From Mariaggregatimicrobium sp964498785 (GTDB lineage: Bacteria; Zhuqueibacterota; Zhuqueibacteria; Thermofontimicrobiales; Thiofontviventaceae), in assembly GCA_964498785.1 (NCBI GenBank), contig CAZCJL010000021.1, forward strand, positions 6,621 through 70,620: DNA of 64,000 bases. The letters are read 5' to 3'. Below, piece by piece: positions 25,273 through 34,427 of the stretch. The translations under genes and the position numbers were made by a program. Below the pieces are notes generated by a model, which worked only from the letters and a program-made list of their open reading frames with translations, was not told where the DNA came from and did no database searches. Positions within the stretch are counted from its first letter, which is position 1. Every line of letters starts with the position of its first letter.

Positions 25273-26809
25273 TTATCACCCCCTGGTTTTTTTTGAATAA
25301 GGCAATAGACAGCGGAACTAAATTTAGGATAGAAATAGCCATCGAAAAGATATTACCATGTATCGTAAAAAACGTGTGTTCATTTCTTAACTGAACGTCA
25401 TTTACCAGAAACAAACGTTCAAAAATTGGCGATTGATCAGATATCCTGCCATAAGTATCAATGAACATTGAAACGCCGGTATTCGCACATCTGGCAATAC
25501 TAATTCTGTTTTCGATTGCTCTGAAAACAGCAGCTTGCGCGTGATGATAGGGGGCAGAACTTCGCTTGAACCACCCATCATTTGTAATGATGGTAAGCAG
25601 TTGAGCGTTGCCATCTGTTACAAATCGTCGAACCAGTTCCGGAAATAATGATTCAAAACAAATGATAAGCGAAATCCTGATTTCTTTTTGTTGTGATGTG
25701 TTTTTGTCTGTAATCGGAACGAAAAATGTTTTTATGGATTCTCCGGGAGAAAAATTACCTTCGCCCATTTCAAGGCTCTCTAAAAAATCCCGAAACTTTG
25801 GGAATACTTCTGTAAACGGCACTCTTTCTCCAAAGGGAACGAGGTGGAGCTTGGCATAACTTTCCAATAACTGTTTGTTTGGTTCCACCAGAAAAGCAGA
25901 ATTGAACGTTTTATAATCTTGATTAGAATAGAATTGATAATCGTGGGCGCCTGTTAGCAGGGGGATGTTAATCGTATTTACTAAATTTCTTATGTTCGAT
26001 AAATAGCTGTGATCGTATCGTAGATATGTAGGCACAGCAGTTTCCGGCCAGATGATTATCTCCGGATTGAGATGCGCGGCTGCCTGCGTGAGACTGTCAT
26101 AAATTGCATAATTTTCTGACCAGAAATCAGAATCGTTTTTTAAAAACGGATCAATATTTCCCTGAATAAGCGCAACTCGTATTTTTTCGTGCAGTTGATT
26201 GTCCGGCCTGGGAATCACCCATTTGCCGTATAGCCATGGAAAAATGAATAATACGATTAAACACAAGTAGAGTGCAATTGCATAAGTTAACTTACGATGA
26301 TTATAAAAAATCGCCATAATAACCACGTTTATGCACACAATCCAAAATGACACTCCATAAACACTCGTAAAGCTGGCATATTGAATCAGGGAGAGATAAT
26401 ACGTTTGTGAGTAGGCCAGAGATGTCCAGGGAAATCCCAATACTCCGAGTGATCGGATATATTCAATTCCGGTCCATAAAAAAGGAATAGAAAGAAATAA
26501 ATAATTCATACCGAGACGTTGACGAAGGAATGTATAAAAAATGGCAAATAAGATAAAATAGACCGGCAAATAAAGGATTGCCGCGATACTTCCGGGGATA
26601 GTGACCCAGTTAATCCAGTACAGGGTGCCCATGTTAAAAAAGAGACCGGACAAATATCCCCATTTGATTGCGCCTTTATAATTTTCGTTATTTAAGAGAA
26701 CAAAAAGAGGTATTAATCCAAAATAAGCCAGAAAACCTAGTTTAAAAGGTGGAAATGAAAGCGAAAGAACTATTCCACAGAGTAATGCCAAAAATAAATT
26801 TTTATACAT
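25265..26809 (-). CDS. lnt: Apolipoprotein N-acyltransferase
   Basis: A 514-residue inner-membrane enzyme that adds the third acyl chain to lipoproteins. Six or so N-terminal transmembrane helices (residues 1-200) are followed by a nitrilase-like domain. The catalytic triad is visible: Glu in IIWPETAVPTY at about 260, Lys in AKLHLVPFGERVPF at about 325 and Cys in ISLIICFESLFPELV at about 385. The length is typical. It is consistent with the diderm lipoproteins in this window (BamD, the M49-like protein). Confidence 0.95.
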   Translation of the reverse strand: MYKNLFLALLCGIVLSLSFPPFKLGFLAYFGLIPLFVLLNNENYKGAIKWGYLSGLFFNMGTLYWINWVTIPGSIAAILYLPVYFILFAIFYTFLRQRLGMNYLFLSIPFLWTGIEYIRSLGVLGFPWTSLAYSQTYYLSLIQYASFTSVYGVSFWIVCINVVIMAIFYNHRKLTYAIALYLCLIVLFIFPWLYGKWVIPRPDNQLHEKIRVALIQGNIDPFLKNDSDFWSENYAIYDSLTQAAAHLNPEIIIWPETAVPTYLRYDHSYLSNIRNLVNTINIPLLTGAHDYQFYSNQDYKTFNSAFLVEPNKQLLESYAKLHLVPFGERVPFTEVFPKFRDFLESLEMGEGNFSPGESIKTFFVPITDKNTSQQKEIRISLIICFESLFPELVRRFVTDGNAQLLTIITNDGWFKRSSAPYHHAQAAVFRAIENRISIARCANTGVSMFIDTYGRISDQSPIFERLFLVNDVQLRNEHTFFTIHGNIFSMAISILNLVPLSIALFKKNQGVINE

Positions 26810-26947
26810 AATTTGTTACGAATTCCCGGGAACGATATATTGGTAAAAAATAATCAGATATTTTACAACTCATATCTGATTAAAATTAAATACGAACGAA
26901 TTAAAGGACTCGATTTTTTATAAAGCAACACCAGTCAATAAAAAAAA

Positions 26948-27246
26948 GGGCTGAAAATTAATGGACGTTTGAACCGTGGAGATGGGTGATCTCTGTATAA
27001 AGAGCCCGAACAACTGCCATTGTAGTTAGACGCTCAATTATCCGCGATTTTTACATTGCCTTCATCAACATGCGATAAATCTATCAGATCTGGATTTTGC
27101 GTTTACTATACCGATAAATATCAGTTAATACCACAGTCCCTGAGCTGAAGTTTCCGTACTTTCCATTTATGTGGTTACGCTTGGGCAGTACTTCTCAACG
27201 GATCACTCTTAAAAACTGTAATTCGTCGATGCCCTTAATCCAGCCC
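26948..27246 (-). ncRNA. Candidate structured non-coding RNA with U-tract terminator
   Basis: The 450-base gap between lnt and the HU gene has no reading frame but strong RNA structure on the minus strand. The 5' arm GGGCTGGATTAAGGGC (27246-27231) pairs with the 3' arm at 26966-26948, forming six, six and four base pairs separated by small bulges, and a run of seven U follows the 3' arm. Inside lie ACCACA/TGTGGT (27170-27175 with 27130-27135), the hairpin ACTGATA-TT-TATCGGT (27125-27110) and GAGAT-CACCC-ATCTC (26993-26979). The length is about 299 bases. The 5' end resembles tmRNA (GG then TCGACG), but no credible peptide tag or T-arm/CCA is present. The family is therefore unassigned. Confidence 0.55.
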
Positions 27247-27263
27247 TATGCACACTAATTGTG

Positions 27264-27575
27264 TTATGATTCCAGAGGTTGCTTTAATACTTCTTTTAGT
27301 AACTTACCTGCTTTGAAATGCGTTTTTCTCCGCGCCGGAACATAAATTATTTCACCGGTTTTAGGATTGCGGGCTTTAGGCTTTGGTTTTGTTGTTTTTA
27401 CTTCAAATACACCAAAATCCCGAATTTCTATCCGCACTTCAGGATCAGCTTCTGCCATAAATTCACGCAGAGTGGTAAAAACGCCATCAACGATTTTTTC
27501 TGTAACATAAATTTTTTCACCGACCAACTTTGCTGTTCGTTTTGAGACATCTTTCTTGGTTATGGTTTGTTTCAT
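27264..27575 (-). CDS. HU/IHF-family DNA-binding protein
   Basis: A 103-residue nucleoid-associated protein. The helical N-terminus (KKDVSKRTAKLVGEKIYVTE) is followed by the beta-arm region (IEIRDFGVFEVKTTKPKPKA) and the DNA-contacting RNPKTGEIIYVPARRKTHFK, the hallmark of the HU/IHF family. HU-type dimers bend DNA. A second family member is encoded at 46406. It is located 37 bases downstream of, and probably co-transcribed with, the RelA-like gene. Confidence 0.92.
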   Translation of the reverse strand: MKQTITKKDVSKRTAKLVGEKIYVTEKIVDGVFTTLREFMAEADPEVRIEIRDFGVFEVKTTKPKPKARNPKTGEIIYVPARRKTHFKAGKLLKEVLKQPLES

Positions 27576-27611
27576 AACTTCTGCTCCTTTGTTTATTTAA
27601 ATTTGATTCAG

Positions 27612-29831
27612 TTACTTTTCAGCTTGATTTAATATGCGGTAATTTCCGTCTATCCGTTGAACACTGATGACTCCTTTTATTTTGCGAACCCGGTTCATGA
27701 TGCGGTTGAGATGGTTTAAATTTAAAACTTCTATTACCATGACATTGCTTGCCAGTGTGTCCTGAGTTTTCAAATCCATGCTTACAATATTTGTGTTCAT
27801 CGATATGAGTGAGTCTGTAATATCACGCAAAAATACTCGGTTGTTTTCGGCAATCACATTAATTTTTGCCACAAATTTTTTGCTGTTATTAACCGCCCAT
27901 TGCACGTCAATGTTTCTGTCTTCCTCTTCTAACAGTTTTGGTACATTTTTACAATCAGTACGATGGATAACAACGCCGCGTCCTTTTGTAATAAAACCAA
28001 TTATCCGGTCACCTGGAAGTGGTTGACAGCATTTTCCGAAGTTAATGAGTAAATTATCCAACCCCTGTACTTTGACTGTATTATCAATACCCCAGGCTAA
28101 TTTGATAAAACGCTTCAGAAAGGAATCAATTTTGTCCGACTGAATGTTATCCGGGGCAATTTTATGTACAATTCTGGTCGGCGTTAAATCTCCTCGTCCT
28201 ATGGCTGCATAAAACTTTGCAGCATCATTATAATTAAACTCTTTCGCAATCTGTTTAATTTCATCATTTTTTAACGATATATTAAATTTTATCAGTGTTT
28301 TATTTAATAGTTCTTCTCCCAATTTGCTGCTTTGCGCAAATTGTGTTTCTTTAATCCACCGCTTTATCTTATTTTTTGCTTTATTTGTTTTGACAAATTT
28401 CAACCAGTCTTGATTTGGATGCTGATTGTTAGATGTAATAATTTCCACCATATCACCATTTTTAAGGCAGTGGTTTAACGGAACCATTTTACCATTCACC
28501 TTCGCTCCGATGCAATGAAAACCAACATCCGTGTGAATATGAAAAGCAAAATCAATCGGTGTGGAATCATTCTCTAATTGCCAAAGATCATGATCTGGTG
28601 AAAATACAAAAATCTCATTTTGAAATAAATCATCGATTTTTAAGCTCTGGATAAATTTATCCGGGTCCTTTGCATCATCAAAAATTTTCTGTCGTAGCTG
28701 AATTAGCTTTTCTTCAACTTCATCTAATCGTTTCCGGCCTTCTTTGTAGAGCCAATGTGCCGCGATTCCGGTTTCTGCTTCGTCATTCATTTTTTCGGTT
28801 CGAATTTGAACCTCAACCACCTTTTGATTTTCATGGCCATTTGAATTCGGTGTATAAATAACTTTTGCATGGATAGATTGATATCCATTTTCTCGCGGGT
28901 TTTGGATATAATCAGAATAAAGCTCATGTACAGGTACAAATTCATTCTGAACCACAGATAATGCCGCGTAACAATCTTTAAAACGGTCATGTAAAAGGCC
29001 GTCTTTAACAATAATTCGTATTGCTAAAATATCATTTATTTTATCAAATGAGTAACCGCGGTTAATCATTTTTTTATGAATCGAATAAATGCTTTTGGAA
29101 CGACCATGCACTTTACATATAATACCGGCCTTGCTTAACCCCTGCTTAACAATTGAAACAATCTGATCAATATGGGTCTCTCGCACTTCCCGGCTTTCTG
29201 CCAGCCGGGTTCTAATATTTTCATACGTTTCAGGTTCAAGGAACTTAAAAGAAAGATCTTCAAGCTCCTGTTTGATTTTTGAAATCCCGAGACGATGGGC
29301 AAGAGGCACGTAAATTGCCATTGCTTTCTCGCCAACATCTTTTATTAGTTTTGAATTTCGCTTTTCTAACGTAGCGTTGATTGCTCGCATATAGATCAAA
29401 CGATCAGCAAGTTTAATAATTATCACCCGAATGTCCCGTGCGATTGATAGCACAAGCTTCCTGAGTTTGTCGGTCTGTTTTATATGTTTATTCCGAAAAT
29501 GTAATTCACTAATCTGGTAAAGACCAACGACAAGATCATAAATATTTTTTCCAAATTTTTCTTTAATAACCTGTTTATCTGTCTCAGTATCAATCGTGAT
29601 GGCGTGCAAGAAACCACCGATCACTGTTTCATAATCCATTCTGAGTTCAATAAGTATGTCTACAACCTTAAGACAATGCTCAAAATAAGGTTCACCGGAA
29701 ATATATAATTGATCCTTGTGGGTGTTATAACTAAATTCAAACGCCTGTTTTATTAAATCTTCATTAACGTTATTGCTGTATTGTTTAATTCTGCTGACTA
29801 TCTCGGCAAATTGTTTACGATATTTTTCCAT
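27612..29831 (-). CDS. RelA/SpoT homologue with degenerate hydrolase site
   Basis: A 739-residue long RSH protein. The layout is an N-terminal HD domain (1-180), a (p)ppGpp synthetase domain (about 230-370), TGS (about 405-465), and a C-terminal zinc-finger/ACT region. The hydrolase HDxxED motif reads HAITID (in GGFLHAITIDTETD), losing both catalytic acids, and ADRLHNMR has become ADRLIYMR, so hydrolysis is unlikely. The synthetase motifs look intact: RSKSIYSIHKKM, NGYQSIHAKV and EVQIRTEKM. It should therefore act as a RelA-type alarmone synthetase. It lies next to a second RSH gene with the opposite pattern. Confidence 0.9.
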   Translation of the reverse strand: MEKYRKQFAEIVSRIKQYSNNVNEDLIKQAFEFSYNTHKDQLYISGEPYFEHCLKVVDILIELRMDYETVIGGFLHAITIDTETDKQVIKEKFGKNIYDLVVGLYQISELHFRNKHIKQTDKLRKLVLSIARDIRVIIIKLADRLIYMRAINATLEKRNSKLIKDVGEKAMAIYVPLAHRLGISKIKQELEDLSFKFLEPETYENIRTRLAESREVRETHIDQIVSIVKQGLSKAGIICKVHGRSKSIYSIHKKMINRGYSFDKINDILAIRIIVKDGLLHDRFKDCYAALSVVQNEFVPVHELYSDYIQNPRENGYQSIHAKVIYTPNSNGHENQKVVEVQIRTEKMNDEAETGIAAHWLYKEGRKRLDEVEEKLIQLRQKIFDDAKDPDKFIQSLKIDDLFQNEIFVFSPDHDLWQLENDSTPIDFAFHIHTDVGFHCIGAKVNGKMVPLNHCLKNGDMVEIITSNNQHPNQDWLKFVKTNKAKNKIKRWIKETQFAQSSKLGEELLNKTLIKFNISLKNDEIKQIAKEFNYNDAAKFYAAIGRGDLTPTRIVHKIAPDNIQSDKIDSFLKRFIKLAWGIDNTVKVQGLDNLLINFGKCCQPLPGDRIIGFITKGRGVVIHRTDCKNVPKLLEEEDRNIDVQWAVNNSKKFVAKINVIAENNRVFLRDITDSLISMNTNIVSMDLKTQDTLASNVMVIEVLNLNHLNRIMNRVRKIKGVISVQRIDGNYRILNQAEK

Positions 29832-29928
29832 CAGGCTCTTGGTAAATTCTATGATGCTTGCTTTTATTTACAGTACATAAACTATATATTTTTTATTAAA
29901 TAATCAAGCTAAAAATAATAAAAATAAA

Positions 29929-32103
29929 TTAATATACCTCTGTTTCCGATTTAATGTCACCGTTCAATCTCTCAACACTTATCATACCATCAATATTTCG
30001 TATTTTATTGATAGCGCGCGTTAATTGATTAAGATTTTTCACTTCAATGACCAGCGTATTATGAATAAAAGCTCCTTCGGTATTTAAGATCATCCGGATA
30101 ATATTTGTTTGAATAGATGCAGTTGACTCAGATATGTCTTTTAAAAAGTTAGGGCGATTGTCGGCAAAAACTTTTAGTTTTACTAAAAATTGCCTGTCTT
30201 TATCCACATCCCATTCAACATGAACCTTTTTTTCCGGGTGTTGAAGTAAATAGCTGATTCGTGTGCAATCACAACGATGGATTTCTATGCCCCGTCCCCT
30301 GGACATAAATCCGAGTATTCGATCTCCGGGAATCGGCTGACAGCAATCTCCAAAAGCGATTAAAAAATTATTTTCCCCTTGAATTCTGATCCCATTTTTA
30401 GATGTTTTCGGATGTTTTGAAGATTTGCCATTATTTTTTTTATTCGATTTATCTGAATGTTGTTCTGGTGAAATTTTTTCCAGAACCTCTTTCACGTTTA
30501 GTTCTGCTTTACCGAGCGCGATATGTAATTGATTGATATCATCTAAGCCATAAGATTGGGCAATTCCTGTAAGATTTAAATCTTGTTCGGAAATATTTAT
30601 TTTGTTAAGTTCGATACTTAATAAATCTTTACCGAGTTGTAAGCTCTGTTCGAATATAGCATCCTTAACCCAGCGTTTTATTTTGCTTTTTGCTTTTGAG
30701 GTTTTGATAAACTTCAGCCATTCTGGATTTGGTTGTGCTTTGTTAGATGTCAAAATTTCAACAACATCGCCGTTTTTTAATTGATAATTTAGCGGAACGA
30801 TTTTGCGATTTGTTTTAGCCCCGATGCAATGGTAGCCAACATCAGTATGAACACTAAATGCAAAGTCTACTGCCGTCGATTCGCGCGGCAGGCGGTGAAG
30901 ATCTCCATTTGGGGTAAAAACAAAGACTTCATCACGAAAAAGGTCGTTCTTGAGATTTTCCATAAAATCACCAGAATCTTTTGACTCTTGCTGCCATTCT
31001 AAAATCCGCCTTAGCCAGGCATACTGTTGCTCTATTTCAGATTTATTGATTTTACCTTTGTTTGTGATCCAGTGAAAGGCAATTCCGTTTTCTGCACGCA
31101 AATCCATGTTTTGAGTACGGATTTGTATGTCCGTCATTTTCCCGTTTGGCCCGATAACAGTTGTATGAAGTGACTGATACAGATTTGATTTTGGTGTTGC
31201 AATATAATCTTTAAAATGATCATGAACCGGCGTGAATAAATTGTGCACCACTCCTAAAACAAAATAACATTGTTCGACTTTGTCTACCAAAATTTTTACT
31301 GTGAAAGCATCGGTGATCTCCTCGAATGGCAGGTCTCGATATTTCATTTTTTCATATATTTTGAATAAGTTTTTTATTTCACAGAGAATATTAACATTTG
31401 TAATATCAATTTTTTTAAGATCATTTTTTATCTGTGCACTGATTTTAGCGACATATTGTTCACGCGATGGGGAATCGTCAGAGATTTTCTTTTCGATGAA
31501 GTCATATTTTTTAGGATGTAATGTTTTAAATACACGATCTTCTAATTCAGATACAATTTTGGTGATACCCAGTCGGTGGGCCAGCGGAGCATAGACATCC
31601 ATGGTTTCCGCTGCGATTCGTTTGCGTTTACGGGAAGGCAAATAGTCGAGAGTGCGCATATTATGTAGTCTGTCTGCAAATTTGATCAGAATTACCCGAA
31701 TATCCTTAACCATGGAAATAATCATTTTACGAAAATTTTCCGCCTGCTTTGTTTCAAAGTTTTCGAAATTAATACCACCGATTTTTGTAACACCGTCGAC
31801 CAGTAGTGCAATTTCTTCGCCGAATAAATCTTCAACCTCTTCAATTGTTACACCGGAATCCTCTGCAACATCGTGGAGTAGGGCGCTGCATATTGTCGCG
31901 GTATCCATTTGATAATCCGTCAAAATCATAGAGACAGCCAACGGATGTTCAAAAAATGGTTTTCCCGAACTTCGTAATTGATCTTGATGAGCTTTATAGG
32001 AAAAATTGTAGGCTTTACGAATAAGTTCGACATCTAAAGCATCGTTATAGCGCCGAATTTTTTCGATAAGTTCATTAAATATTTTTATATATTTATTGTC
32101 CAT
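29929..32103 (-). CDS. RelA/SpoT homologue with intact hydrolase and altered synthetase site
   Basis: A long RSH protein of 724 residues from the chosen ATG (MDNKYIKIF), which aligns with the start of its neighbour; an ATG 13 codons upstream is possible. The HD domain is intact: FEHPLAV, ALLHDVAEDSGV and ADRLHNMRTL. The synthetase domain shows changes at family-conserved places: CEIKNLFKIYEKM for the R-x-K-x3-SI-x2-KM loop, SNLYQSLHTTV for NGYQSLH, and DIQIRT for EIQIRT, where the Glu is catalytic. It probably acts mainly as a SpoT-like (p)ppGpp hydrolase. TGS and ACT regions follow. It is a tandem duplicate of the neighbouring gene, 97 bases away. Confidence 0.9.
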   Translation of the reverse strand: MDNKYIKIFNELIEKIRRYNDALDVELIRKAYNFSYKAHQDQLRSSGKPFFEHPLAVSMILTDYQMDTATICSALLHDVAEDSGVTIEEVEDLFGEEIALLVDGVTKIGGINFENFETKQAENFRKMIISMVKDIRVILIKFADRLHNMRTLDYLPSRKRKRIAAETMDVYAPLAHRLGITKIVSELEDRVFKTLHPKKYDFIEKKISDDSPSREQYVAKISAQIKNDLKKIDITNVNILCEIKNLFKIYEKMKYRDLPFEEITDAFTVKILVDKVEQCYFVLGVVHNLFTPVHDHFKDYIATPKSNLYQSLHTTVIGPNGKMTDIQIRTQNMDLRAENGIAFHWITNKGKINKSEIEQQYAWLRRILEWQQESKDSGDFMENLKNDLFRDEVFVFTPNGDLHRLPRESTAVDFAFSVHTDVGYHCIGAKTNRKIVPLNYQLKNGDVVEILTSNKAQPNPEWLKFIKTSKAKSKIKRWVKDAIFEQSLQLGKDLLSIELNKINISEQDLNLTGIAQSYGLDDINQLHIALGKAELNVKEVLEKISPEQHSDKSNKKNNGKSSKHPKTSKNGIRIQGENNFLIAFGDCCQPIPGDRILGFMSRGRGIEIHRCDCTRISYLLQHPEKKVHVEWDVDKDRQFLVKLKVFADNRPNFLKDISESTASIQTNIIRMILNTEGAFIHNTLVIEVKNLNQLTRAINKIRNIDGMISVERLNGDIKSETEVY

Positions 32104-32168
32104 ACCAATGTAAATAAAAAAGTGAGAAACAATGGTTCTCATGAACCTGTTTATGTCGAATAGTAAAA

Positions 32169-32183
32169 CCGTTAATTTAACGG
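32169..32183 (-). terminator. Short intrinsic terminator after dnaB
   Basis: CCGTTA-AAT-TAACGG forms a six-base-pair hairpin on the minus strand, followed directly by TTTTACTA. It lies about 140 bases beyond the dnaB stop and before the RSH gene start. The stem is short, so the call is tentative. Confidence 0.4.
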
Positions 32184-32321
32184 AAATACTTAGCGCTTAA
32201 CCTGTAACACCATAATTTTTTACTGCACAAATTTCTATAAAACATCACTGGTCGAAGATGTTGCGATATCGCGTCGAGGAATTCATAAAAACCGAATGAT
32301 ATATTTGGGTCCTGATTCTCA

Positions 32322-33719
32322 TCAAAAAGGAGACTTTGATTTCACAGATTCGACTTCACCGTAATACTCTGTATCCTGGCGCGGCGATAGATCTTCAAAA
32401 CTAACAAATTCGTGTTTGAATACCAGTTCCACAGTTCCAATAGGGCCATTTCGTTGTTTACCGATAATAATTTCGGCGATATTTTCTCGTTCTGGCTCAA
32501 CAATTCCATAAGCAGCCGGCCGGTAAATAAATAGAACCACATCTGCATCCTGTTCGATTGCGCCGGATTCTCGTAAATCTGAAAGTTGTGGCCGTTTGTC
32601 ACCGCCTCGTGATTCAACAGCTCTGGATAACTGGCTCAAAGCCACTACCGGCACATCCAATTCTTTTGCAAGTGCTTTTAGCGACTGAGAAATTTCGGAA
32701 ATTTCTTGCTGACGACTATCTGCTCTTTTAGGCCCGCGGATAAGCTGCAAATAGTCAATAACTAACATTTTAACATCTTTCTCATATTTTAAGCGCCTGG
32801 ACTTGGCTTTTATTTCCAAAATACTTTGAGCGGGTGTATCATCCACATAAATCGGCGCTTCTGCTAATTGTCCCACTGCAAGGCTCAAATTTGACCAGAG
32901 ATTTGGGGGTAATTTACCTGTTCGCACAAGATGTGAATCAACTTTCGCTTCTGCACAGAGCATACGCATGGCTAATTGATACGAAGCCATTTCCAGACTA
33001 ACAATCCCCACACCTGCATTATGCTTCACTGCTGCATTTCGTGCGATATTAAGACAAAACGCTGTTTTACCCATAGAGGGTCTGCCAGCCACGATGATTA
33101 AATCCGAATTCTGAAAACCGGATGTCAATTCATCTAACCTGGAAAATCCGGTGGATACACCGGTGACGCCACCTTTTGTATGGTGATATAATTCAATTTT
33201 CTCAAATGTATCTTGCAAAATAGGGTAGATAGAAGCAAACCCTTTTCTCAACCGTCGCTCAGAAAGAGTAAATATTTCTTTTTCTGCGCTATCCACCAGA
33301 TCGTGTACATCGTGTGTTGATTCATAGCAACGAGTTGCAATACTCGTGGAAACGCTTAATAATTTTCGAAGCAGTGATTTTTCCAATACAATTTTAGCGT
33401 GGTATTCGACGTTTGCTGCAGAAGGTACTTTTTCTGCCAACTGAATCAAGTAATAATTACCGCCAACTGCTTCCAGATCGCCCGATTTTTGTAATTTATC
33501 TGCCAACGTAATCACGTCTACTGGCTGCCGTTCTTCATATAAATTGTACGCTGCTTTAAATATTTTTTGATGTGCTGTTCGATAGAAAGCAGATTCATCT
33601 AAAATTTCGACTGCTTTGCCCACAGCTTCATTTTCGATAAACATTGCTCCTAATACAGCCATCTCTGCATCAATATCCTGTGGCGGAATTCTATCTGTTT
33701 TTGGTTCACTTTTTGACAT
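32322..33719 (-). CDS. dnaB: Replicative DNA helicase DnaB
   Basis: A 465-residue hexameric helicase that unwinds DNA ahead of the replisome. The N-terminal DnaB domain (PPQDIDAEMAVLGAMFIENE) interacts with primase. The RecA-like domain has Walker A GRPSMGKTAF at about residue 218, Walker B VKMLVIDYLQLI at about 315 and the arginine-finger region QRNGPIGTVELVF near the end. There is no intein. The length is typical. Confidence 0.96.
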   Translation of the reverse strand: MSKSEPKTDRIPPQDIDAEMAVLGAMFIENEAVGKAVEILDESAFYRTAHQKIFKAAYNLYEERQPVDVITLADKLQKSGDLEAVGGNYYLIQLAEKVPSAANVEYHAKIVLEKSLLRKLLSVSTSIATRCYESTHDVHDLVDSAEKEIFTLSERRLRKGFASIYPILQDTFEKIELYHHTKGGVTGVSTGFSRLDELTSGFQNSDLIIVAGRPSMGKTAFCLNIARNAAVKHNAGVGIVSLEMASYQLAMRMLCAEAKVDSHLVRTGKLPPNLWSNLSLAVGQLAEAPIYVDDTPAQSILEIKAKSRRLKYEKDVKMLVIDYLQLIRGPKRADSRQQEISEISQSLKALAKELDVPVVALSQLSRAVESRGGDKRPQLSDLRESGAIEQDADVVLFIYRPAAYGIVEPERENIAEIIIGKQRNGPIGTVELVFKHEFVSFEDLSPRQDTEYYGEVESVKSKSPF

Positions 33720-33728
33720 TTTAAATAT

Positions 33729-34427
33729 TTAATCTTTTTTGTTCAAATACAACATTTGCAATTTTTGTATATCTTCCCACGTTGCCCGTTTCCATTCCTG
33801 ATGTCTTAGCAATGCAGCAGGATGATACGTTACTATCAATTTTGCACCCCGGAAATCATATATCTGGCCACGAAGCTGCTGCATCGATTTATCTGTTTCT
33901 AAAAGTACCTGTCCTGCGATCCTTCCCAGAGCCAGGATGAATTTGGGTTGTATAATATCGATCTGCATATCGAGATGTTTTTTACAAACATCGCGTTCAT
34001 CAGGCAGCGGGTCTCTGTTCCCAGGCGGACGACATTTTAAAATATTGCTGATAAAAACTTCTTCCCGTTTTAAATCGATCGCCGCTAATATTTTTGTCAA
34101 TAATTGACCGGCTGCACCAACAAACGGTTTTCCCTGCATATCTTCATCTGCTCCGGGCGCTTCACCGATCAACATAATATCTGTATTTGGATTACCTGCT
34201 CCGAAAACCGCATTCCGGCGCGTTTTGTAAAGGCCGCATTGTTGACAATTTTTGACTTTTAAAAAAAGTGCGTTTAATTGTTGGGCCTTGCTTTTGGGCT
34301 GTTGAGCAATTTTTGGTAATGTTTTTCTGGTCACATAAATCTCATTTCCATACAAATCTCGTTGATAGTGCAGATAATCGGAAATATCATTGATCAGTTC
34401 ACCAGCAGTTCGATTGTCTTTATCCAT
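33729..34427 (-). CDS. Uracil-DNA glycosylase, family 4 type (Fe-S)
   Basis: A 232-residue DNA repair enzyme that removes uracil from DNA. The active-site motif is GEAPGADEDMQGKPFVGAAG at about residue 85, and the second motif VTYHPAALLRHQEWK is near 200. Four cysteines for a 4Fe-4S cluster are visible: CQQC at about 57 and CRPPGNRDPLPDERDVC at about 131-147, as in family 4. The C-terminus of CoaBC overlaps its start by eight bases. An N-terminal extension of about 40 residues is of unclear function. Confidence 0.9.
   Translation of the reverse strand: MDKDNRTAGELINDISDYLHYQRDLYGNEIYVTRKTLPKIAQQPKSKAQQLNALFLKVKNCQQCGLYKTRRNAVFGAGNPNTDIMLIGEAPGADEDMQGKPFVGAAGQLLTKILAAIDLKREEVFISNILKCRPPGNRDPLPDERDVCKKHLDMQIDIIQPKFILALGRIAGQVLLETDKSMQQLRGQIYDFRGAKLIVTYHPAALLRHQEWKRATWEDIQKLQMLYLNKKD

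Noticed and set aside
26948..27246. tmRNA gene
   Set aside because: The 5' end has GG then TCGACG, as in tmRNA. However, the candidate tag after GTAAAC (AKSRSDRFIAC) lacks the usual LAA-type end, the GGTTCAAAC segment does not form a proper T-arm next to the acceptor, and no CCA is present. The long closing helix also differs from a seven-base-pair acceptor stem.
26948..27246. SRP RNA or RNase P RNA
   Set aside because: A GGAA loop in TACGGAAAC recalls the SRP core, and the closing helix recalls RNase P, but neither the SRP symmetric loop (GGAAGGAAGCAGC) nor the RNase P GAGGAAAGTC core is present.
27612..32103. Frameshifted or pseudogene RSH copy
   Set aside because: Both frames are complete with all downstream domains, and the altered residues are point changes within intact motifs, so specialisation fits better than decay of the whole gene.
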